From assembly GCA_021234155.1 (NCBI GenBank), contig JAJEKV010000002.1, forward strand, positions 43,513,203 through 43,577,202: 64,000 nt of DNA, given 5' to 3'. Shown here in pieces: positions 32,527 to 43,691 of the stretch. The DNA comes from Isoetes taiwanensis. Its lineage: Eukaryota; Streptophyta; Lycopodiopsida; Isoetales; Isoetaceae. A model generated the notes under the pieces. The model did not search any database. It was not told the origin of the DNA and saw nothing but the letters and a program-made list of their open reading frames with translations. The position numbers were made by a program, and so were the translations under genes. Within the stretch, counting starts at the first letter, position 1; every line of letters starts with the position of its first letter.

Positions 32527-34510
32527 CTAGTTGACATCCCCTGCGAGTGCTGCATATGCCTCAGCAGCATGCACGGGTATCTTAATAGTATTAGGTATCT
32601 TCTTCTTATTTGATGGCTCCCAAGCGTAGTCGATATTCTCCACTTCTATGCGGTCACTTGCAGTCATTGGCCTCCATCTCTTCTTCCAGCAATTGGCATA
32701 ATTAGCTTGGTAGACTTGGTTCCTCACTGGGATTGGCTCCCACCAAGTCACCAGAATAGTCTCAAAGTTCTCCTTCTTATCATCCATTTGTGGATCCTCA
32801 GTAGTTAGGCCCACCCAAGTTGGGCACAACACATCATCGTATGTGCCATAATAAATATACCTTTCTTCAAATCTTTGTATGGGTTGAATTCCGGTACAGG
32901 TTTGTCCTTCCAGGGCCGACATAAGGAGGAGTGATAGTAGCAATTGGCTCCACCACTACAGCCTACATGAGGTGGAGCTTGTGCTTGCCTAGTATGCGTG
33001 GCCGTAAGTCATTATAAGTGCCTTCAATCACGGTGATGTTCCCGAAGTTCTTGCAAGAGTTTCATCCAATATTCAATCGTGGACGTGAACTGCGGCGTAG
33101 TACTTGGCGTTTCGAGCACCCTTGTTACTAGTTGAACAAGCAACCCAATGCAATATATGCTTGTGGATATTGCTTTCGCAAAGAGGCCAAGGTCCTTCAC
33201 CGATTTCTTGGGAGGAAGCAAATTTTAGGATATCCAACCGGCATCATGGGCTTCCCCGCCCTCTTTTTCTTTCCACATCTTTATTCCACCAAAAGAAAAC
33301 CAATCCAAGTAAGTGGGTCTAGTTTTGTAATACATGATCTGCCAATCACCATTCATAGCTTAATCTGAAAGTTAAGAGGGGTGGTATGACCGCCAATCTA
33401 TCATCTCCATCTGGTATGTAGCCTTCTATAAAACCCTTCCAATCCGGAACTTTGTCAACAACATAGGGCACAGGTGTATTCAAGTTGCATTTGTGGAATT
33501 CATACAATAGTTCTGGCATTGTGAGCACCTCAGCCTTCTTTAAAGATGTAGAGAAGTTACCAAACAAGGCATCGATATCATCATGTGTGTGACCGGGCAT
33601 CATGAACCCTAGCTCAATCTCTTCAAACGCACCAAGATATACTAGGTAAGAAAGATAGGAGAAGACGTAACTATTCTTGTTCCGGTCTGGATGCGTTGTC
33701 CAAATGCAAATAAAGTATCTTGGGCGAGGCTTCAATGATGGTCCCCTCGCCTGCGGGCAAATTAGCGTGTATGCCGGTATTGGATAGTGACAACTTTGAC
33801 TCCAAGGCCGTCATGTCTCGGGTGAATGAGGAGACCCATTTTGGAGCAGATGATTGTGTAATCGGCTTGTGTGGCCTCCTGCATACTCGTGCCCCATCTC
33901 TAATCTCTTCAAGATGCTATTCAAAGAACCTACATGGAAGTTAGAGTCATCTGGCCATAAGTCCAGGGCAAAGTTTCCATAGGATCCATTCCCATGACCA
34001 TGAGTCAATGCACCATCAATGTCGTTTTGAGCTTGTCAAGTCTCCAAGAGAGACTTCACGATTGTTGCAATTTTGGAATCATTGTTTTGGCTTGATCCAT
34101 TTTGTCGTGAATAATACAAAGATATTGGCGGGATACCGTGGGGAGTATAATCTCCACGACCCAGTCTTCGTGTGCGACACGAGGCCCCGCCTCCAGTCTA
34201 TGCGCTCTTCTTTCATCATGCAACATCCTCCTCTCTCCTTCATCTTTGGTCTTGAGAACCCGTGACGGATCACCTCACATGTATCGCATTTGGAGAATGC
34301 AATTTTCTTGGCGATCATCGACGTCCCGAAGCTCCGCCTCCACGTTCTATGAAAACCATGGGTGATACCTTCTTGCTACCAATGCCACAACCTCTGCATT
34401 AACCTCTTCTAGAATCTTTGGACTTAAGTAAACATTACGTGCAACTTCGACATTCTCTCTTATCCCTCCTCGTTTCTCTGCTTTGCGGTGGGGCAAGGAT
34501 TCACCGTTCT
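32527..34510 (-). pseudogene. DUF7869-like, transposon-associated protein, broken
   Basis: Minus-strand pieces align in order with a large protein family marked by GHTH(D/E)DID. N-terminal part (34510-34380): ENVEVARNVYLSPKILEEV. Then FSKCDTCEVIRHGFSRPK (34318-34260), DKMDQAKTMIPKLQQS (about 34090), THGHGNGSYGNFALDLWPDD (34008-33940), LYLHLDNAS (about 33715), SYVFSYLSYLVYLGAFEEIE and GHTHDDIDALFGNFS (33680-33540). The C-terminus is ETILVTWWEPIPV and CWKKRWRPMT (32860-32690). The conserved D-x-M-D, L-D-N and GHTHDDID residues hint at a nuclease-like acidic site, which is inference. At least five frameshifts make it a pseudogene. Relatives of this type occur in plants, algae, fungi and animals, often in mobile DNA. 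Confidence 0.7.
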
Positions 34511-34519
34511 CCCTCACAA

Positions 34520-35680
34520 ACATAACATGGCCTCACGGGGAGGAGCGAGGCTTCAAGGTGCCATAGTTACCATGTTCGGCGCTTTGCGTGCACCCTCAAG
34601 AAATTGTGCCTTCCATTTCGTGATACCGACTTTGAGATCCCGAGACCAAGGTACCACGCCCTTTCAAGAAACGAGATTTCTTTGCAAAGACTAGTCGTCC
34701 CACTCTTCGACCTTTCATGTTGTTGGCTAACATGTCATAAACAAAAGTAACCCTATCACTTGATTTCATGGCAAGGGAATTCCTTTTCGCATGTTAACAA
34801 CTTGATTCAGAGAGAACTTGACGCAACACCTATTCTTGCAACACAAGGTCCTCCCCAGAATCGAGGATAGCATTCTCGAGTGGTGAGACGAGCAAGCTTT
34901 GGTGGCCTTACAACCTTCTTGGGCTGTCGGGAATGAAAAGTGTAATGTCGTTTCTCATAATTTGGGTGCCGATGCTCGAGCTCCCCGGCCGGACACAATA
35001 TTCGCTTCCGCGCGGTGTTTGCGGTCAATATCTCCGGTGAAATTTACTCCATCAACAAGGACGAGGTCATTGCTCCATCTCATGAGCATCCTCGGTTTGG
35101 TAAATGCAAGCAACCCCGGCAACGGATGTTCACTTCAGAAAGGGAGGGAAAACTTCCCGATTCTGGATACTCCCACAAACTTGAAACCCGTAAACTGGTC
35201 ACAAACCGCATCATCATCGGGGCGGTGAAAGATATGAATCCCTTTCCGGCGCGATAATGGAGTCGCAGGAGTGCCATATCTCACAATCCTTTTCAAGAAG
35301 GGTATATCTTGTCGTGGTTGTGTCTCCTTTCCCACCTCTCGTCATTTGTCTTTTCTTTGGGGACGTGATTAGCGCGGGCGACTCACGAGCATCTTCGCCT
35401 TCTCCAGAGAACGAATGAGCCCCCGCTTCGCTATTGTGTTTGCATCTGGAGTTGGCCAAGGAAGGGTATGGTGGCCTTCGAACACTTCCTCCACACCTAC
35501 GCTCACTACTCCATTCGATATCTCCTTGAAGTGGCATTGTGTCATTTGCCCCACAACTCCCTTTGCTACTAGATGTTCATTAAGGAAGAGATACACAACC
35601 TGCACAAGGATTTCAGTAGTGTTAAAATCGAGTAAGGAAGACGAGAAAGCAATGCAAAGGACATGGGGGGATGGCCATTC
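34520..35680 (-). other. ORF-rich stretch upstream of the DUF7869-like relic, unassigned
   Basis: Several overlapping short ORFs lie on both strands (for example 35369-35755 minus, 128 residues, and 35415-35777 plus). The minus strand may hold the broken N-terminus of the DUF7869-like protein (PKKVVRPPKLARL; KFVGVSRIGKFSLPF), but I could not connect frames. Base composition is clearly more GC-rich than the flanks. No firm product. Confidence 0.25.
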
Positions 35681-35778
35681 AATGGTTGCACGCACAATGA
35701 AATTGGGCGGGTGCCCTTTTTTACATATGAGGTCTTTAGATTCCCCTTGTTGCAAATTGGGCGGCCGCCCAATTTGAA

Positions 35779-36276
35779 CCGAATGAGGCGCTTATATAAG
35801 GTTAGTATTGATGCAGTCAGTCTCACAATGGGTACAAAGAAAGGTTCTCGCCTCGAACAAGGCCATGACATTACGGACAATTGGGCCCGCCCAATTTGGT
35901 CGTGGTTGTAGAAGAACTGTAAAGAAGGCAGAGACTCGGCGCCCACCCAATTTAGCTGCCATAGAGAAGACACATTCGAGTGACAACTTGAGAATAGGCA
36001 CAATAGGCACAACTTGAGATACTTCAACCGAATGAGGCGCTTATAAAGGGTTAGTATTGATGCAGTCAGTCTCACAATGGGTACAAAAAAAGGTTCTCGC
36101 TCTGAACAGGCCATGACCGCTTACAAATTGGGCGCCCGCCCAATTTGGTCGTGGTTGTAGAAGAGTCAGAAGTAGGCAGAGACTCCCCGCCCAATTTAGC
36201 CGCCATAGAGAAAACACATCTGAAAGTGACAACTTGAGAATAGGCACAATAGGCACAACTTGAGATATGGTTTGCC
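35779..36276 (+). repeat. 249-bp tandem duplication including palindromes
   Basis: Two units, starting CCGAATGAGGCGCTTATA at 35779 and 36028, are about 90% alike. Each carries GTATTGATGCAGTCAGTCTC, a palindrome copy, GGTCGTGGTTGTAGAAGA and GACAACTTGAGAATAGGCAC. The palindromes differ more between units than the surrounding sequence does, suggesting they change faster (small insertions in the centre). The minus ORFs 35569-36114 and 36041-36421 reflect the repeat. Confidence 0.88.
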
Positions 36277-36679
36277 CACCGCCCATTTCACCTATTCGGT
36301 CATTTACACAAAAGGGACAATCTGGCATCGCCCAATTTGTCCCTTTCTGTAAATGAAACTGAAAGAGGCAGACACTAAAAGAACCCCCTTCGATTGAAAG
36401 GGGGAGGGTTGGACTGGTCACCTAAGTGGAATCCATCATCGAGCTACCAAAACAAATACAATCGAGCATTGGAAGGGCCTGACTACAAACAAGGGTGGAC
36501 TTATCAGGGTAGTTCTTGGGGGCAAACAAACGAGCATGGAGAAAACAAAGCAGCACACAATTCCCGCACACCAATTTTCGTGAAAAGGAAGGATCGCATC
36601 GAAACTTAGAGTTTATATAAATGTGACAAAGAGTCGCCAAGTCCAAACTTCAAAAATGTGACCGAACAACCACCCCGGT

Positions 36680-36800
36680 GAATGATGAGGAGTAAATCAA
36701 CAGGCGCCATCGAAAAGGCGTGAATGAAGAGGTGTGAATGAACAGGCGTGCTTGAAGAGGTGCGAATGAACAGCCGTGAATGGAAAGGCGTGAATGATTA
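36680..36800 (+). repeat. Short tandem repeats AGGCGTGAATGAA
   Basis: About eight units of roughly 15 bp (AGGCGTGAATGAAGAGGTGTG variants in pieces) occur in tandem between 36705 and 36800, with GTGAATG and GGCG constant. No coding assignment; the minus ORF across it (36650-36997) is repeat-derived. Confidence 0.7.
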
Positions 36801-36998
36801 CATTCCTTCAGATTACATTTGCAGCAATTACACATCGAGCTATGGCAAATAAAACTGAGGAGCAGCACAAACCTTTGGAGATTTCGTGGCCATGAGTATG
36901 AAGCGCTGAAGATGTTTGCGTCTTGAAGAAAAGATAGTGGCCAAACAGAAAAAGGCTGAAAAACAATAGGTCCAAGCGCATTTACATTTAAACACAAA

Positions 36999-37085
36999 TT
37001 CCCCCCAAAATTTGAATGTAATTTCCCCCCTATTTTGAAAGTTAAATGTCCCCCCTAATTTTGAGGTAATATGTCCGGCCCGGAA
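36999..37085 (+). repeat. Three short repeats with CCCCCC followed by AATTTTGA
   Basis: Three units of about 26-28 bp each read TTCCCCCC, a short A/T block with TTTGA, then GTAAT/GTTAAATG. They form a small array just left of a possible promoter. 36400-36990 contains runs of GGCGTGAATGAA-type repeats (36680-36800) and no clear gene. Confidence 0.6.
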
Positions 37086-37310
37086 CTTTTAAACACAACT
37101 TCCCGCCTAAAACACGTGCGACACGTGCATGACTCGAATTAAATTTGGGCGGGCTTTAAATGACGGATTTGAAATTTAAAATCTCCGTGCAATTATTAAT
37201 AAGGTCCACAATTAATTCCTCACGCTCGAACCCATCAACGGTCCATTTTTATTTGAAAAGTCCAAACTCTCACATGCACGACACTTGTCTTCGCTCATGA
37301 AAGGTCCATA

Positions 37311-37622
37311 ACCCTTTAAAAGCCCTCATCCTCCCTCGACCGCAGTTTTAGAAAATTTCGTTTCCTTGGCGCCGCCCGCTTAACACTTGTCGCCTTCATA
37401 TTTTTACCCAGGAAAGTCATTCTCATCCCTATCCTTGCCGCCCACACTATACTCCCGAAACGGTATTGGGCGGATCGAGCACTTGGCGCCTTTGTGTTTT
37501 CGGCCGCTTGTCGCCATCCCTGGCGCCTTCCTCTCATTCATTGTCCTATCGTGCGGGAACCCCAGTACACCAAGGAATCTTAGCGGTTGATGGCATCTCG
37601 CCCCACCACAGAGGAGGCAAAG
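37311..37622 (+). promoter_or_regulatory. Possible promoter and first exon of an island gene
   Basis: A TATA-like CCTTTAAAAG at about 37313 is followed by a pyrimidine-rich leader, and an ATG at 37589 opens MASRPTTEEAK directly into a donor-type GGTAAGT. A plausible acceptor (TTTGCAG) lies at 38398 ahead of the ORF RLLQERMQERKKRKN. If spliced, the gene would span the palindrome array. This is a prediction from signals only. Confidence 0.25.
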
Positions 37623-38010
37623 GTAAGTTTGGACTACTATCTAAATATAAACTTGAGCCGCCGATTGAGTATCCCACTTTTGCTTAGAGGAAATTGGGCC
37701 GTGGTCGACAAATTAACATCTTCTAGATGCCTCACCGGGTCCCCACAAATGCATACGAAATGCGTAACTTCATAGGGCACCCAATTGCTTCCCCGAGGGG
37801 CTTTCATTTTGCACAACATTGGCCTTTTTTCTCAAAAAAAAGAGGGCTACCCTTCCATCACGAGGGGTATCTTAACCACGCTCAAGGGCGTGAGAACGAA
37901 CTTCTCCCTTACACCAAATTAAAGGACGCTTAATTTACTCTTAAGGACAAAGACGACTTCCTTGGATGGTAGACTTGGCAGAGTAAATTGCCAATTCAAT
38001 TTGGTGTAAG

Positions 38011-38310
38011 GATCCGCCAAATTGGGCGGCGCTCAATTTGGCCTCTATGATGCAACCGCCTCCTCGCCCCAAGTCTCACTATGAGTTGAGCGGGAGTAAA
38101 TTGGGCGCCCAATTTGGTGTAGTAGGGATCCGCCAAGTGGGCTTCAATTTGGCCTCTATGATGCAATCGCCTCTTCACCACAAGTCTCACCATGAATTGA
38201 GGGGAGTAAATTGGGCGCCCAATTTATCGGTGTAGATCCGCCAAATTGGCAAGGCCCAATTTGGCCTCTATGATACAACCGCCTCTTCAGCCCCAAGTCT
38301 CCCAAGTACT
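38011..38310 (+). repeat. Three tandem units of about 110 bp, each with palindromes
   Basis: Units begin GGATCCGCCAA (38011, 38128) or GATCCGCCAA (38236) and share TTTGGCCTCTATGATGCAA, CCGCCTC and CAAGTCTCAC, then GGGAGTAAATTGGGCG. Each holds one diverged and one perfect palindrome copy, the third unit being cut short. This is where the palindromes are densest. Confidence 0.9.
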
Positions 38311-38393
38311 AACACTACTTTCCGCTCAAGTAGAATTATTATGGGCTTGAACAAAGCAGCATCGCCGGGTTCCCTTGGCCCCGCACTCCAAAT

Positions 38394-38723
38394 TTGCAGA
38401 GGCTATTGCAAGAGAGGATGCAAGAACGTAAGAAGAGAAAGAACTGCTTTGTCGGCATCCGTGTAGTGCCCCATGAAGTTTTGACGGCGGTCGAGGAATG
38501 GGTGCGGTGCATAGAGATAGGGAATATTCATCCCGGGTCCCGCACAAACCACCTCAAGGATCTTTTGCTTTTCTTTGGCAAGAGAGGGACAGGAAAAATG
38601 AACTCGGCGGGTATCGTCATCGACATGGAGGTCTCGCCTGAGAACAACGATGACTTCCTCATCGATGTTGAAGACAATCAGAGATCGACTTCCGTCCGCT
38701 ATAAAGTTCCACTTTCTAGGTAA
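38394..38723 (+). CDS. Unknown island ORF 1
   Basis: Reads RLLQERMQERKKRKNCFVGI, HEVLTAVEEWVRC and later FLIDVEDNQRSTSVRYKVPL, ending at 38723. The region 38725-38840 continues in another frame with KPTFLRHRGWALDSYESL, so the gene is probably longer and broken. A basic N-terminal part and an acidic later part are visible. I do not recognise it. An acceptor-like TTTGCAG precedes it. Confidence 0.35.
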   Translation: MQRLLQERMQERKKRKNCFVGIRVVPHEVLTAVEEWVRCIEIGNIHPGSRTNHLKDLLLFFGKRGTGKMNSAGIVIDMEVSPENNDDFLIDVEDNQRSTSVRYKVPLSR

Positions 38724-38893
38724 CGAGCCATGTATGATGAACGCAAGTATAAAGGAAAGCCCACATTCTTGCGCCATAGAGGATGGGCGCTAGACTCATA
38801 TGAAAGTTTAGAGCGGGCATCAAATCAAGAATGATATCTTGATGGCTACTACTGCCGTAGTGGATATTAGAACACAAACAAAACAGGTCGAAA

Positions 38894-39460
38894 GCACTGT
38901 TCACGGAGTATCAGGGCAAAAACCAACCTAAAGTATACGATTCTAAGTGGCTTAAGTCTAGATACAAGAAAAGTGAGACAAAAGATAAGCAAGCAGCGCC
39001 GCCCATGGAGACCGAGACAGCAGTAAAGAAGGCGAGGACACCTGCTACAGCTATTCCCCGCAAAGCTGCCCCTAAACTTGTATTCGGTGGAATGTCTACA
39101 ATAGCAAGGTCGCCCCAGGTGAGTGCAGAAGAGGACCAGTCGTCTGAAGAGGAACCCTCTAAGCGCAGAGGAAAAGATTTAGGTGGTCCGTCCAAGAGGC
39201 GCAAGCGGGACATCTCATCACAGAGCCCAAATAGTTCGGAGAGGGAGTCTTTGTCTGCTTCTTCATCTGAAGAACGGGAGACTAGCCGGCAGATCGTGAA
39301 GTTCACTCCATCTGGTGGCGACGTCACACAGGAGAGCAGACATGAGTTGTCACAGAGCGCCATAGCAAGCATCAAGCAATGTGGAGAGAATCTACCCTCG
39401 GGGGTGGGCTTCGAGATTGAAGTCGATGTGTTCAAGATGCATAAAGCCCCGCAAATATGA
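38894..39460 (+). CDS. Unknown island ORF 2, lysine/serine/acid-rich
   Basis: The frame is open before the first ATG (39005), starting KALFTEYQGKNQPKVYDSKW, then a low-complexity region typical of disordered nuclear proteins: KKARTPATAIPRKAAPK, EEDQSSEEEPSKRR, PSKRRKRD and SSSEERETS. These could be bipartite nuclear localisation signals. The final part (IKQCGENLPSGVGFEIEVDV) looks more folded. No family is recognised. The stop at 39460 is followed, after about 620 bp of unassigned sequence, by palindromes at 40087-40185. Confidence 0.4.
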   Translation, partial: ALFTEYQGKNQPKVYDSKWLKSRYKKSETKDKQAAPPMETETAVKKARTPATAIPRKAAPKLVFGGMSTIARSPQVSAEEDQSSEEEPSKRRGKDLGGPSKRRKRDISSQSPNSSERESLSASSSEERETSRQIVKFTPSGGDVTQESRHELSQSAIASIKQCGENLPSGVGFEIEVDVFKMHKAPQI

Positions 39461-40440
39461 CTTGTAGGGTCATAAGTCGAGCACTTGACACTCTCTATTT
39501 AATCGCTTATCAGCCATCGGATGCACCCTCCCCGTGGCCGATGTCGGTCGCTCGATCTACGCATTGCAGGCGCAGCAATTAAGTGGAAGAAGGCGAGAGG
39601 ACCGCAAAATGCGTAATTTTGATTGTAAATGGCAACCATAACGACCACGGTTGCTCAACCGCTTGTCACACAAGCTTTGTTAAAAGAGGGGGCCGGATAG
39701 GTTAAATGAGGAGGGCGGATACTACGCCATCGCAGGGCCGGATTCTTCAATAGAGGGGGGGCGGATCCTTCAAGCGTCTCGGCAGAAATCTCTCACAAAG
39801 AATCGAAGTACGTGCTCGTGTCGGCCCGGAGAATAATGACGTAACAAAGAAGACTATATACACGAAGAAGTATTCTTGAAGAAATTCAGCAGCCTTGAAA
39901 CTAGTGGGCATTCTACGGGGAAGCCTAAAAGGGAAAAAACGGGCACTCTCGTCGGTGGAGCTTTATTCCGTGGAGTGCACTACCACCATTATTTTCGAGT
40001 TCGTGCTATCCACGGTTTTCAAATACCACCAATTTCGAGATCGTTGACACTTTTTTTCCATGGCACCCAATTTTCTCGGAACGAGTGCAAATTGGGCCCG
40101 CCCTATTTGGGACCCGTCTAGGAAATTGGGCGCCGGCCAGCCACCGGTGTCGGATGGTCCGAAATTGGGCGCCTCAATTTGGGACAGCTAGTGCAAGCAA
40201 ATTAAGATGATGTGTATGGGCCTTATCTAATGCCTTCGTCATGCGAGGGATTGGAAAGTCAGAAGGCCGCAAACGATTAAGAAGTCAACTATGCGTGACT
40301 ACTTAACTACTTTGTATATCTTGATAACTTAATCATGGTCAATGTGCACCAAGTTGCCCGCTTATTCTACTTAAGACCGGTTGAAGGACTAGAAGGGAGA
40401 AAGAATTGAAGTGAAAGATAGGCTTAGACTTTTCACCAAC

Positions 40441-41160
40441 AATTCTTGTCGCCCATTAAAGTCCATGCATCTTCTAGATCTGCAAAGGCTGATGAAGGAG
40501 ATCAAGGATGGCACCACATTCCCGGAAGGGAAGCAAGGATTATACCGAGACGCACTCATGAAAGTCGAGCCTTAGAGCTGAAGAAGATTGGAACAATGGA
40601 GCGGGCCCTTGTCGATACATGAAGGAAGTGAAGAAACTTCCTTTTCAAGACATGGTCGCCTTGAGGCAAGCTCATCCCATATTCACAGAGAATCGATGCT
40701 TATGTTCGCCAAGTAGTATCGATGGATGGGCGTAAGGGACGCAAAGAGATGGAGAAGGAAAGCTTTCCGAGTCCCTCTACAAACAAAGTAGATCTAATAT
40801 CTTCTTGGGCCGCTTGAGGAGGGTGGCAAACCGTTCAAGTGTTTCCACGTTAGTCCGCGGGGTTTGTGCGTGGACGTGGTAAACACTTCTGCCCGCTTCA
40901 TTGGATGCGACTTCAGATATACAAAGAAATGGCCAAAGGAAGATTATGAAAAATTCCTTGACCAGCTTAGCACAATGATGGACCAGCAGCTTTTCTTGGA
41001 TAGCTATATTTATTACCCGGACCGCCTCAATGAGTGCCTATCCACCATGAAGACAATAGACGGTGGCGGCCGTGTTTGGGTTGGTTCCTACCAGACCCCC
41101 GCCGTAACCGCTTCTACCTCGGAGTTCGAGAGTTGCAATGTCTTGTCCCGCTAATGTATG
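40441..41160 (+). pseudogene. Unknown island gene 3, broken
   Basis: Readable parts in changing frames: 40441-40570 (KSMHLLDLQRLMKEIKDG, FPEGKQGLYRDALMKVEP), then 40864-41154 (ARFIGCDFRYTKKWPKEDYE and LDQLSTMMDQQLFLDSYIYY), continuing in another frame to 41396 (NRFYLGVRELQCLVPLMYVA, EINICFANSDHPKQ). The second part looks like a compact alpha/beta protein. It is not recognised. A palindrome copy at 41321 and an acceptor-like TTTTCCCCCGCAG at 41383 follow. At least two frameshifts. Confidence 0.35.
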
Positions 41161-41944
41161 TTGCGAGAGACGACGCTCCGCCATCCGTATGTGAAATAAA
41201 TATTTGTTTCGCCAATTCCGACCATCCAAAGCAATATGCTAAGTTTCCCAAGCATTTTAGAAAAAAACAGACATCGAAAAGAATTTGCCTCGATCATGAG
41301 TGTGCAGCGGTATGCATTTTAAATTGGGCACCAATTTTGTTGTTGACTATCAATGTTTCTAACATTTGTTTTCCCCCGCAGAACTTATTGGTCTGATCGT
41401 CCTTGGTGCGACAAGGGTGCGGCAGTGGGGAGGAGTACTTCGTGCGTAATCGGGGTTGGAAAGTAGGACGTGCACCTATCTAGTACGCAGTTGATGTTGG
41501 AAGGTTGCAATCGTTTTCGACTTCTTTTCCGGTGGTGCTTTTAGCCGAAATGCGCAGGTGCGAGGGCTATAAAACATTGTCTTTTGAAACGACGAGAAGC
41601 TGGAAATTAAGCTTGTACGGATATTCGAAAGCAACTCGATGTCATGTTAGACGAGAAAAATCAAGAGCTCGGGCACTACAAAAGATCAAAGAGGGAAAGA
41701 AGAAGGCCTCTACTTCCAAAAATGTTCCTCCCTCGCTTTCCGCTCCCGAAACACCTTGTCCGTTCTCCTCTACAACCATAAACGAAGTGCAATCCATTTC
41801 GAGACAGACAAGAGCTCGATTCAAGTAGAGCTCAAAAGGCAAAGGGCCCTTGGCTCTCGTGGATTTGGAACTATTTAGGAGAAGAAAAGACAACATCAAT
41901 GCAATCGGCGTGGACTATTAATCGGGTGAATACTCGTGACATGA

Positions 41945-42208
41945 TTGAGGCGACCTCAAAGTTCGAGGAAGAGGTTGCTAGGGATCCCGAAGTCCGCCGT
42001 TGTCATGGAAACACAAGAAGGGGACAATCGGGATGGAGAGGATGTGGTCCCCAACACATTGAACAGTCAAGATGTAGAGGAAGAGGTCGCGAACACAGAA
42101 GACAATCAGGGTGCAGATGAGGAGAATGAGGAACCGGGAGCCAAGATTTTAGGCAAAGAATGGAAAAGATCAAAGAGGCAAAAGACAACAACCTCCGCCC
42201 AAAGATGA
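41945..42208 (+). CDS. Unknown island ORF 4, acidic C-terminal tail
   Basis: This 87-residue ORF ends in an acidic, asparagine-rich tail (DNRDGEDVVPNTLNSQDVEE, EDNQGADEENEEPGAK) and a basic end (KEWKRSKRQKTTTSAQR). An upstream stretch around 41650-41720 in another frame has a similar KRSKRERRR end. It is followed by two palindromes (42372, 42490). The repetitive sequence favours a disordered tail of a larger broken protein. Unrecognised. Confidence 0.3.
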   Translation: MRRPQSSRKRLLGIPKSAVVMETQEGDNRDGEDVVPNTLNSQDVEEEVANTEDNQGADEENEEPGAKILGKEWKRSKRQKTTTSAQR

Positions 42209-42729
42209 AGAACCCAAAGAAGGATCATTTCAAGAGGTGCCTCCGCATCTAATGAGCGATTTATGATGTCAAAATATGTGAAATATTTATGAACAATTGT
42301 AATTACTTCTTTTTCAGAAATGATAACGTTGCACTCATTTCCTTGTCTTAAAATTTTCTAGTTTACTTTGCTAACCAAATTGGGCGGGCGCCCAATTTGG
42401 TTACCCGTAGAAACTAAAACCTTTAATTTAATTTATTTCACGACCAATCTTGTTGCTGTTAACTTGAGACCTTCGCTATCCTCGACCACAAATTGGGTGG
42501 GCGCCCAATTTACTAGCAGAGTAAACGTCATCAAACATGAAGTGAAGTGGAGGTGCAGAAACAGTGGAGATCAAAGAGCAGACCCTCAGGAATTACTCAG
42601 GTACGTTACATTATATAATATTGACTATGCTTATTACATCCTTACAACATTATTATATCCTTGTCAGGTACATTATCATATCCGAGTCTACAACGATTCA
42701 CTCGCCGTCAACGCCGCCAAGGATGCCAT

Positions 42730-42930
42730 TCACTCAAAGATCTGGCCGATCGGGAAGCCAATGGTGGACCACAACACGAAAGTGAGCTTCCCGCAAGCAC
42801 TCGCAGGTCCATCCGCTTTGGACCGGAGCCATGGATCAAGACTAACACCGCCATCATATAGCACCGGGTTAATATCGTTGTAGCTCAAGTAGCACTTGAA
42901 GGATCGGATGTTCTCCGGACGATCCCGCAA
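42730..42930 (-). CDS. Small island protein, LDPWL family member 1
   Basis: A 66-residue ORF contains LYDGGVSLDPWLRSKADG then CGKLTFVLWSTIGFPIGQIF. It shares with 43247-43525 and 43692-43925 the pattern of a glycine/lysine turn, L-D-P-W-L (or M-E-D-W-M), about 15-20 residues, then an alternating hydrophobic strand with I-x-x-x-W/L-W. Function unknown. Palindromes flank it on both sides. Confidence 0.4.
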   Translation of the reverse strand: MRDRPENIRSFKCYLSYNDINPVLYDGGVSLDPWLRSKADGPASACGKLTFVLWSTIGFPIGQIFE

Positions 42931-43246
42931 GAAAAGCCATGAGAGATGAATGCGTGGAGCTGCTTTTATAGTGGTGAAAAATTATTGATGTCAATTATTG
43001 GCGCACATTCTAGCTCGTATTGACCGTGATATCGGTATACCAGATGACCACACGAAATTGGGTGGCCGCCCAATTTCGCGTACCATTCACTATGCGCATT
43101 CAAGGGGAACCATTCTAGGGCAAAGTGGGCGGGCGCCTAATTTCACGGGACATGTTGGACAAGTTGCACATATAGAAGACAAGTTGTACTAATACTTTAT
43201 CTCATAGATGATTACGACCGATTACAACAAGATGACAAGCGTTCAT

Positions 43247-43525
43247 TTAGGGGGACTCTTCTGAGTCATTTTCACCGGGCACCCCAGCGATCTTCTCTAT
43301 CATGTACATTTGATGCTCTCTATTCCATATCAGATGGATGATAACATCGAAGGGATCAGGATAATGGCGAGGATTTAGAGCGACTGTGGTCATCCAGTCT
43401 TCCATGGGTATCTCTCGCCGCAAGACCGCTTGAAGTTTTCGCGGATTCATCTTGCAGGTGATAGAATCTCGTTCAGGACCAGAATGAGACCACATGGCTA
43501 GACGAAGGCCAAATTTGATGGACAA
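43247..43525 (-). CDS. Small island protein, LDPWL family member 2
   Basis: A 92-residue ORF has CKMNPRKLQAVLRREIPMED, WMTTVALNPRHYP and FDVIIHLIWNREHQMYMIEK, ending with an acidic tail ENDSEESP. The strand IIHLIWNREHQMYMIEKI aligns with IHIVWVPEREAFEINRI of member 3. It appears intact from ATG to stop, with palindromes 170-195 bp beyond the stop. No known domain is recognised. Confidence 0.5.
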   Translation of the reverse strand: MSIKFGLRLAMWSHSGPERDSITCKMNPRKLQAVLRREIPMEDWMTTVALNPRHYPDPFDVIIHLIWNREHQMYMIEKIAGVPGENDSEESP

Positions 43526-43691
43526 AATTGGTTTCAGATATATTTATACCCACCATGATTATTGATGGTATTATACGCAAAGATTATTGGATATACACCG
43601 TATATACACCCAATAATGCTGCTACAGTGGTCATCAATAATTCCATGGCTATAAATATAGCTGCATTCGAGGGCACAAAGACATTCACGCC

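Noticed and set aside
35569-36421. Two long minus ORFs (181 and 126 residues) with similar sequence
   Set aside because: They arise from the 249-bp tandem duplication and palindromes; no domain, and the similarity is only the repeat.
38911-39435. 174-residue minus ORF
   Set aside because: Antisense of the low-complexity serine/acid-rich ORF on the plus strand; long antisense frames are expected for such codons.
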